Assembly (NCBI RefSeq): GCF_000764305.2 | Contig: NW_025939466.1 | Coordinates: forward strand, 124,001-188,000 | Length of the DNA stretch: 64,000 nucleotides | DNA from: Hyalella azteca | Taxonomy: Eukaryota; Arthropoda; Malacostraca; Amphipoda; Hyalellidae | Direction: 5' to 3' | In this document: positions 57,400 to 64,000 of the stretch, in pieces | Layout of the letters: each line of letters starts with the position of its first letter | Position numbering within the stretch: position 1 is the first letter of the stretch | Notes under the pieces: generated by a model | What the model was told of the DNA's origin: nothing | The model's database searches: none | Seen by the model: the letters and a program-made list of their open reading frames with translations, nothing else | Program-made: the position numbers and the translations under genes

Positions 57400-58640
57400 G
57401 GTACCAAGTTCTCTGGGCCAGGCTTTAACTTGTTGAGTTGTAAGGAAATGTTCTACATTTCATATTAGTACGAGTTTACCGCAATAATCTCTGGCGGAAC
57501 CTTGCACGCATTCAACGATGCTCAAATTTGAAAAGAATGTCAACGCCAAGAATGCCCTCCGGTTTCACTTCATCTCCGGGCGAAAAAGATTAGAATCGGC
57601 AAAGTCTCTGATCTTCGCTACATTCCTCATAGCCTGTTGCAATCCATTGACGACATATTCCATCGACAATTTATCATCAACAAGAAGCGGCAGCTGAAGG
57701 CTTACCAACCCATCCACGAGATTTAAATAAGGAATGGTTTCGGCAAATCCGCTTAAGGCACTATCAATGAAGGTGTTCACAGTATAAGAATTGACATTCA
57801 AATGGCCTGCGAAGTCTGGTCTTTTCAATACATTATTAGAAATGTAGCTCCGTTGGCTACCAGAGTCCAAAAGAACTCGACGCTCTGTTGTACGAACACC
57901 GTTAGGAGCAGCAATGGTAAGAGTAGGCAAAATGAAGTTCGACGACGAGTTAGACGAGGATGCAATACAACAATGGTTTTGTTTGCCAGGTACTTACAAT
58001 TTTGGACAAAGAGCAGAAATATGAGATTTACTTTTACAAGTCTTGCAAGGAAATTCTAGTTTGGCATTGCAATTATCTGTTGAATGCTTAGTACTATAGC
58101 GCACTTCTGATACAGGTTAATTTCTTTACATCTTTGCGCTCTAGCATCAAAAGAGGAATAACGAGAACATTGAATCATGCTATGAGCTGTACTAGAACAA
58201 AATTTGCAGCCTTTTTTGAGATGAGAGTTTGTACCGAAATTCTGGAGAACAGTTTTGGGTTCAAGCTCGGCAACGGGTTTCGTGCGCACCTCTGCCCGTC
58301 TCTCGAGAAGCAAGTCTGAAGGACTGTTCTTCATGTTCAACGTACGAATGACGTCAACATAGCAATCAAAAATATCTGCTAATCTCGGAAAGTTGTTATT
58401 TAATTTTAATACAAGTTCATGTTTAAATGGAATAGGCAATTTTGAAAAGACAAGGTGACTCGCAAATTCGTTACTAGAATCGTCACTCAACAAATCGCGC
58501 TCATTCTGCTTAAGATCGGCAGCAACTTAGCTTTCACATCATGTTCATAGGAACACTGATGTTTAATTTCACCGCTGAGGATGCTGACATCCTTCTGCTC
58601 TATAAGGTAAGCATTGATTTTCTCATCAAGCTTGGTAACT
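57400..58640 (-). pseudogene. BEL/Pao-like gag and protease fragment
   Basis: Minus strand. Gag-like reading 58640-58056: NELDEKINAYLIEQKDVS (about 58635-58575), SNEFASHLVFSKLP, then zinc-knuckle CKFCSSTAHSMIQCSRYSSF and RCKEINLYQKC as in BEL/Pao. The protease reading 57930-57565 has PTLTIAAPNGV and RRVLLDSGSQRSYISNNVL, the DSGSQ active site of the BEL/Pao protease family. A PEGILGVDILF-like block follows near 57560-57530. No LTRs or reverse transcriptase of this element were found. The gag frame is interrupted near 58500. Confidence 0.78.
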
Positions 58641-59802
58641 CACCCGCCGTCTCTCCAGTGGAGCAACTGCAACCAGAGAAAAAAAAAACATCAGATTAAC
58701 TGACAAACGTAGATTTAGTATACTTTTTATGATCAAATCCTGTATTGTGTATTCCAATTTAGCGGCATATGATTTGACAGTGAACTTAATTCCCAGTATT
58801 AACCTTGCGACGGCAGCAGCAAACAAACAGACGCGGTGGTCCTTACGACACGTTCACGCAGAATGGGTGACGTGTGATGAGCGTGATTATACTGTAACGT
58901 AACAATCACTTCTTGAATTACGGTAAAATATAAAGGGGCTGTTTAATTGAACAATATGACGTCAAATATAATGGTTTAGTTAAGTGCCATCAAATATTGA
59001 TTTACCAACCTTCTAAGTTATTACCGATGGCTCCATTTATAAGTGGCGTTGATGCCATTAAGAGGTTTGATTTAGATAAAGTTTGCAAATGTTAGTTATA
59101 GGTTGGCCCAATTCGTTAAAATAGTAAATATGTTAATTAGTAATAAGGTTAAGGTTAGGGTTTAGGCCGGCAATAAGGCCAAAGTAATTAATGCGTCATT
59201 GACGACTTCGCAGTGTTGAGTCCGACCAAAGGGGTGAACTTGCACGCAATAGTAGGACTAGGGGGCCATTCCATGCATTAAATGAAACAAATATAGAGAG
59301 GAAATGCAAATATTACGCTGTACATTATACAGCAATCTAGAGTGCAACATTCGTCACCTCCTTCCAAGCTTCTCACTTTAATTCCTTATCCTAGAAGTTA
59401 AGAACTATTCAAACTTAATTTTCATGGTCATCATTAAATTAAAACGGAACAGAATATCTAATAATTGGGAGATGCACAAAGTTGTTGCAATCATTTTATG
59501 TATTATTATAGAAATAAAGTCAAGAATTGTTCGCGCCGGGACCTGCAGAGCACAAAAATTCCAGTATTACTAATATGGCTATGCGGCTTTGACATTACTA
59601 TAGCAACTTTTGTAATATCACTTCGGTTTATTATTCTTCAGGTATGGCCGAATCAGCTCCTTATACGTTAACCAAACGCTAAAACTGAACTTTTCAGTCC
59701 TCGTACCAGGATTTTGATTATGGTTGCTCCCTCAAACTTGATAATTCGTCGGCAGCTCTTGGATATTCAATTTTATTTTTTCTCGCATTCGTAGATTTCC
59801 TT
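58641..59802. other. Non-coding interval
   Basis: No gene recognised. The part next to the BEL/Pao gag (58641-58870) may be its 5' leader. There is no LTR pair. Confidence 0.35.
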
Positions 59803-59899
59803 ACCTACTTACGGTACTTCCCCTTCACCTACTTACGGTACTTCCCCTTCACCTACTTACGGTACTTCCCCTTCACCTACTTACGGTACTTCCCCTTCA
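59803..59899. repeat. Tandem array, 24-bp unit, 4 copies
   Basis: Four essentially identical copies of ACCTACTTACGGTACTTCCC plus CTTC. Perfect conservation suggests a very recent expansion. Confidence 0.92.
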
Positions 59900-62487
59900 T
59901 TACTCTTGTTCGAAGTGTATCTCGTTCAAATAACGTATGCGAATAATAACATTTTTAGTTATAAAGTGATAAAAATTTACCCGCTCCTGCCAAAAACGTT
60001 GATAATGAGCCTCTTATGCTGGAGCAATAAATGGAACATCATACACTAAGAGCATTGTAACTTTCATCGAGAAAACAACTTATAAAAGAGATAATAATGA
60101 CTCAATTATTTGCTAAAAAAATTGTTACTTCACCATACGCTGTATTATTTCAAATGATATGATAAAAGGCGGAGCAGCTTGATCTAATTTATACAAATTA
60201 TATTTATTGAGAATTCCTAACGATTCTCAAAGGTTTTTATTGGTTACATTTTTAATTTTCGTTTGTAATAACTTCATTTCTCGAGTACGTAAGACATTTT
60301 TCTTACTCTGCTCACAAGGAAATTTTAGCAATTCTAAATCAAGGACCAACGTTGCTGCCAGAAATCTTTGGTGGGCGACGGAGAAAGCATCGAATCCTAA
60401 TCAGTTACCTCTTAAGATTCGTCGTTGTGTCTCTCAGCAGCTTTGTGTGCAGATAGTAAACACTCGGATTAGCTATGAAATAAGTAAAATTGGTGCCACA
60501 TCATGAGCAAAATAGGGAGTTATATTGGTTAGAATTTCGGGTTGAATAGAGGCTGTCGACGTAAGTGCAAGTACGATCACCATCCCTTCTACTGCCAGTA
60601 ACATTTATTTAATATTATAGGAAAAAAATTCGAATACATAAAAAATTTGCATTTAATTCTGAAATATCTTGGGGCTGGTTGATGTGTGTATGAAATCGGC
60701 ACTGTGTAATGCGTCGTTATGCATATTTAGATCGAATTAGATGCCAGGACGTCAAACTCATGCAGAAATTCCTGCTTTTGCTCAGATTGAACATGCGTGT
60801 TGCATGAGAGTTCTTTGGTTGTTAATTCGGGCCGATATGTGCCAACTAGTTTCCGTAATTTTAGCATAGATGTTCATTCAAAAGATTGCTTTCCATGACA
60901 ACAAGCAGGATTACGAGTGATGATATGAGTTAAGGTTCAAATTAACAGTGAATTGATTGGAGCGTAGGCACGTTCCATGAAATATCTACGCAAAATACAG
61001 ATCTCCAGGTGAGTGAAGAACTGCTGCCTTCAGGAGTTTAAATATAATATATTGCATTGACTTGATATGTGAGAACCAGTTTAATTTGATCAAATACATG
61101 TTTGGAAAAGGCCGCAGGCAATGACGGCGCAAATTTATGATGACACGGCTGGTATAACAGAATAACTCGTATGATTGGTTACGGAACATTATACCTGAAA
61201 TATTGTACAATAAAAAAATATATATATACTGAGAAAGGCTTTCATTGAATGAGTTTACCATGAGAACACAATTTCAAACTGCGTTCGTGTCGACGTCCAC
61301 CGGTGATTGACGAATGTATTCTTTGAACGAAATGTGACTCAAGTAGAAAATTCCCACTGAACATATGATTTGCTTCTCGTTTTTTATATATAATGGTCAA
61401 AACTCAATGATAAATATATGGTCAAAACTCAATGCACAAAAGATCAGAGTACATTAATTTGCGCCAGGAGCAATAATTAAGTGCTGAGATAATAAAGCTG
61501 ATAAGTTGAGAGCGATGGACCGCAATTTGCTGTACTGTATGCAAGTCATGCTGTTGTTGATACTCCAGGCACTATCTTAATCAAATTTTAATTTTTCACC
61601 TTCTAATTTGAGGCATTGCAACAAAAGTTTCCATCATTTCTTCGTACTTCCGTGCAAATAACTCCATGTACAAAATCAACAATGAAAAACCACAATGAAA
61701 GTTATTTTTCATATATTTCTTCACACCATCTCTTCTCCATGCCGTCCACTCCAAATATTGCAGCATCATCACCTCATCCCTAAATGTGATGTTGTTTGTT
61801 GCACATCCTTCCTCGTCCATGGGGCGTGAGTTGTTATATTCGCGGTATGATAACATCACGAACACACCAAATAGAACTGTCGAATATTCCATACTTTTTG
61901 TAACTACGTAAGTCATATAAATATATTTGCGTGAAGCTTCATGGTTGGGTGTCATTACGGGGCTTTGGACATAAGTGAAGTTTCATGCCATTATTATACG
62001 ATGAAATATTTCTGTATAGGCCTATATAAAGCACAGTATTTATCCGTATTTCTCGTCTATATTTTGTGTGAGTGAGTGGACTCATATAGCTGCATCTGAA
62101 AAGTGGTTTTCGCTACTTTTTCATGTGACTGTTAGTTTGAATGGAAGTTTAGTCTAATTTTAATTTGGGATGGAAGGTTAGAATACTATACATTTTAAAG
62201 TTTTTCTGGTCGACGATGTCGTGGAAACAGTGGCGGGTTCAGTGTTCATTAAACAACAGTTGCAGTCAAATATTTTATTGCACGAGACATTATATTCCAA
62301 TAAGAGTTTTCTTCAAACATGTGAACTGTCGCACTTGTTTACATTCATCGCTTGACAAATAGCCAGCGACTACTCAGTCTACTCACTAGGACAAGCTTCA
62401 CGAGACACAAGACGCTGCTTTAAAGACCACGTTCCTATTGCTTCCTTTATCTACCCGCAATCTCTGACCACGCTTCAAATACTCTCT
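59900..62487. other. Non-coding or unrecognised interval
   Basis: Readings at 60207-60506 (+, 99 codons) and 61955-61596 (-, 119 codons) are the longest here. The latter has mixed composition and a few hydrophobic stretches but no family signature, and I cannot tell whether it is an exon. No transposon termini recognised. Confidence 0.3.
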
Positions 62488-62592
62488 AAAACATTCTTAC
62501 AATTCTAACACTGATAAATTCTAAATTGACAACACATTCATTTACAAAAAATCTAATACCTAATAATAAAATAGCGTTGAATCCAAGACCTC
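62488..62592. repeat. Direct repeat of about 105 bp, copy 1 of 2
   Basis: About 80% similar to 63114-63216, sharing AAACATTCT, TCTAACACTGAT, AAATTGACAACACATT, AATCTAATA-type and AATCCAAGACCTC. Copies are separated by about 520 bp. Could be an old tandem duplication or the termini of a decayed element. Confidence 0.75.
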
Positions 62593-63113
62593 CACTTATC
62601 ATCCCCCACCAAGTGGAATCCACTTCACTTGAAAACTCTCGCATTGTAAATTAAAAAATCTGTACACATTACATTTCAAAATTTAGCTATAATACCGATT
62701 TACGCAAAGCATAATAAAGTTTATCATACTTACAAATCCTATTTACAAACCACTTGCTCTCACTTAATAGATCAATTCATGATAAATACATCTTTACTTA
62801 AAATAACAAACCTAACGCAATTTTATTCAGACAGGATATTACAGTAAAACTTGATCCAGGCATTAACCTAAAACCGAAAGTTTATTATCGACAAATTAAT
62901 ACATAAGAATACACGCTTAATAATAATACACGTACACCAAGCAATTACTGACGTCGGCCTTGTTTCCTTAATTGAAATTCTAAAACTTTCAACTGTACGT
63001 TGGGGTGACTCTCAACCGGTCCATGCATGAGATTGGGTTCGCACCCCTGCTGTAACGTTCTTCATCATGGGTGATAATATCAGACGCCTCAACCAAAACT
63101 TCAGGCTTTCCTG

Positions 63114-63216
63114 AAACATTCTCACATTTCTAACACTGATTAATTATAAATTGACAACACATTTATTTACCAAAAACTTAATAGCTAACAATAACATAAC
63201 ATTTAATCCAAGACCT
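63114..63216. repeat. Direct repeat of about 105 bp, copy 2 of 2
   Basis: Partner of 62488-62592, same orientation. Sequence between the copies (62593-63113) has no recognised coding content. Confidence 0.75.
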
Positions 63217-64000
63217 CTAAGTTGAAATACTGGCATATGTACAATCTAACTCATGAAAGATTTAGAACAGCCATTATTTGTTTTAACTAAAATATTAAAG
63301 GGAACAACCCCTCGTTTCCTCTGTATTATATAAAGTACGATAAGGTTGATTATGTTACAGCACAGATTTCAAATGGATTTTATATTTTTTCTCAGTATGA
63401 GGTGTTTCACGCGAGAAAGTTTATTTCGTATAAATGAGCAGGAGCAACTTTCCAATTGTTAGTTGTTCCTGCAGTCCTGCTTTATGTTTCATCGTTTCAA
63501 GGCAACATCGGAGGAAGTTGCTAATAAGAATAGTGAAGGGTCTTATTTTCTGCCGTGAGGATAAGCGACTGTAGCGACAGAATGCTGTCGCGCGGCAATG
63601 CGTGTGGGAAACACGCCTCCTAAATTTTATCTACAAGAGCAGTCGTTGGAAATGGAAAAGTTAAAGCATTTTTTAATTATATTTTTTCATACCTTTACTG
63701 TTTCCCTTCATTATCGGATTATGTTGTTTCAATTATCTGTTATTCGTACAAATTCTCCAGCATTTAAGTTGCCGTCTTTCTTCTCAGACACAACTTTGTC
63801 GGGAAACAAAACTCCATTTAATTGCCTAAACTTCAAAACTGTGGCTTCTATTAATTGAACCTAGACTTAAATTTTCTCATCGTTTTACAGACAGAATACG
63901 AAACTAATTACGGCTGCCACCAGATATATATTCGACCTCACAATTACATTGACTTCTTCGTAGCAATATTTTTTACACTAAATGCGTAACACGTTATGAA
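63217..64000. other. Non-coding interval to window end
   Basis: An 86-codon plus reading at 63598-63858 has no signature. Nothing else recognised. Confidence 0.3.

Noticed and set aside
61596..61955. 119-codon minus reading as an exon
   Set aside because: No family signature and no convincing flanking splice sites; left as unrecognised sequence.

Overview
This is a eukaryotic window, most likely from an arthropod genome. It is AT-rich, with small phase-compatible exons in long introns, and about half of it is recognisable transposon debris (Polinton/Maverick, CR1/L2-like and Jockey-like LINEs, BEL/Pao and Ty3/gypsy, Tc1, hAT, PIF/Harbinger-type MITE, a TA-target pogo/mariner-like element, a tRNA-type SINE head). 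The two LINE types near 36-40.7 kb resemble arthropod (crustacean or chelicerate) families, but the species cannot be fixed from sequence alone. No bacterial features, CRISPR arrays, rRNA or intact tRNA genes were seen.

The only host gene recognised is an atlastin/GBP-family dynamin-like GTPase, present twice head to tail on the + strand. Copy 1 has exons from 24908 to 32454 and copy 2 from 45314 to 53479, each with nine coding exons. They sit in a tandem segmental duplication (about 23564-34262 and 40762-55198). GTPase motifs G1 to G4, the middle domain and a C-terminal hydrophobic tail are visible. The tail holds one membrane segment, not the paired hairpin of ordinary atlastins. The copies form a mosaic. 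About 1.85 kb spanning exons 6-8 is nearly identical with no indel even in introns, while a short patch of exon 8 and the whole C-terminal tail differ strongly. Copy 1 has lost the acceptor and start of exon 4, and both copies share a one-base frameshift in exon 7.

Layout: 0.3-3.2 kb, decayed Polinton DNA polymerase on the minus strand; 3.4-3.95 kb, repeat and SINE head; 5.35-5.67 kb, long hairpin; 7.17-9.16 kb, a 13-bp minisatellite; 9.6-10.7 kb, a repeat also found in the last intron of both GTPase copies; 10.7-22.9 kb, mostly unrecognised non-coding DNA with short tandem arrays (13.35, 16.0-16.35, 17.35, 17.9, 20.2 kb); 22.9-23.1 kb, LINE tail; 23.6-34.3 kb, duplication copy 1 with a Tc1 element in intron 1; 34.4-40.75 kb, MITE, LINE reverse transcriptase relic, TA-target DNA transposon, LINE endonuclease relic; 40.8-55.2 kb, duplication copy 2 with a 3.5-kb CR1-type LINE upstream (itself hit by a processed cDNA insertion) and a 1.45-kb foldback hAT element in intron 3; 55.4-58.6 kb, three LTR-retrotransposon fragments on the minus strand; 58.6-64 kb, no recognised gene.

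Because the two copies serve as filled and empty sites for one another, several insertions can be placed after the duplication. The most interesting biology is the mosaic of homogenised core and divergent cassettes in a membrane GTPase pair. Both copies carry at least one lesion, so the function of either is uncertain.
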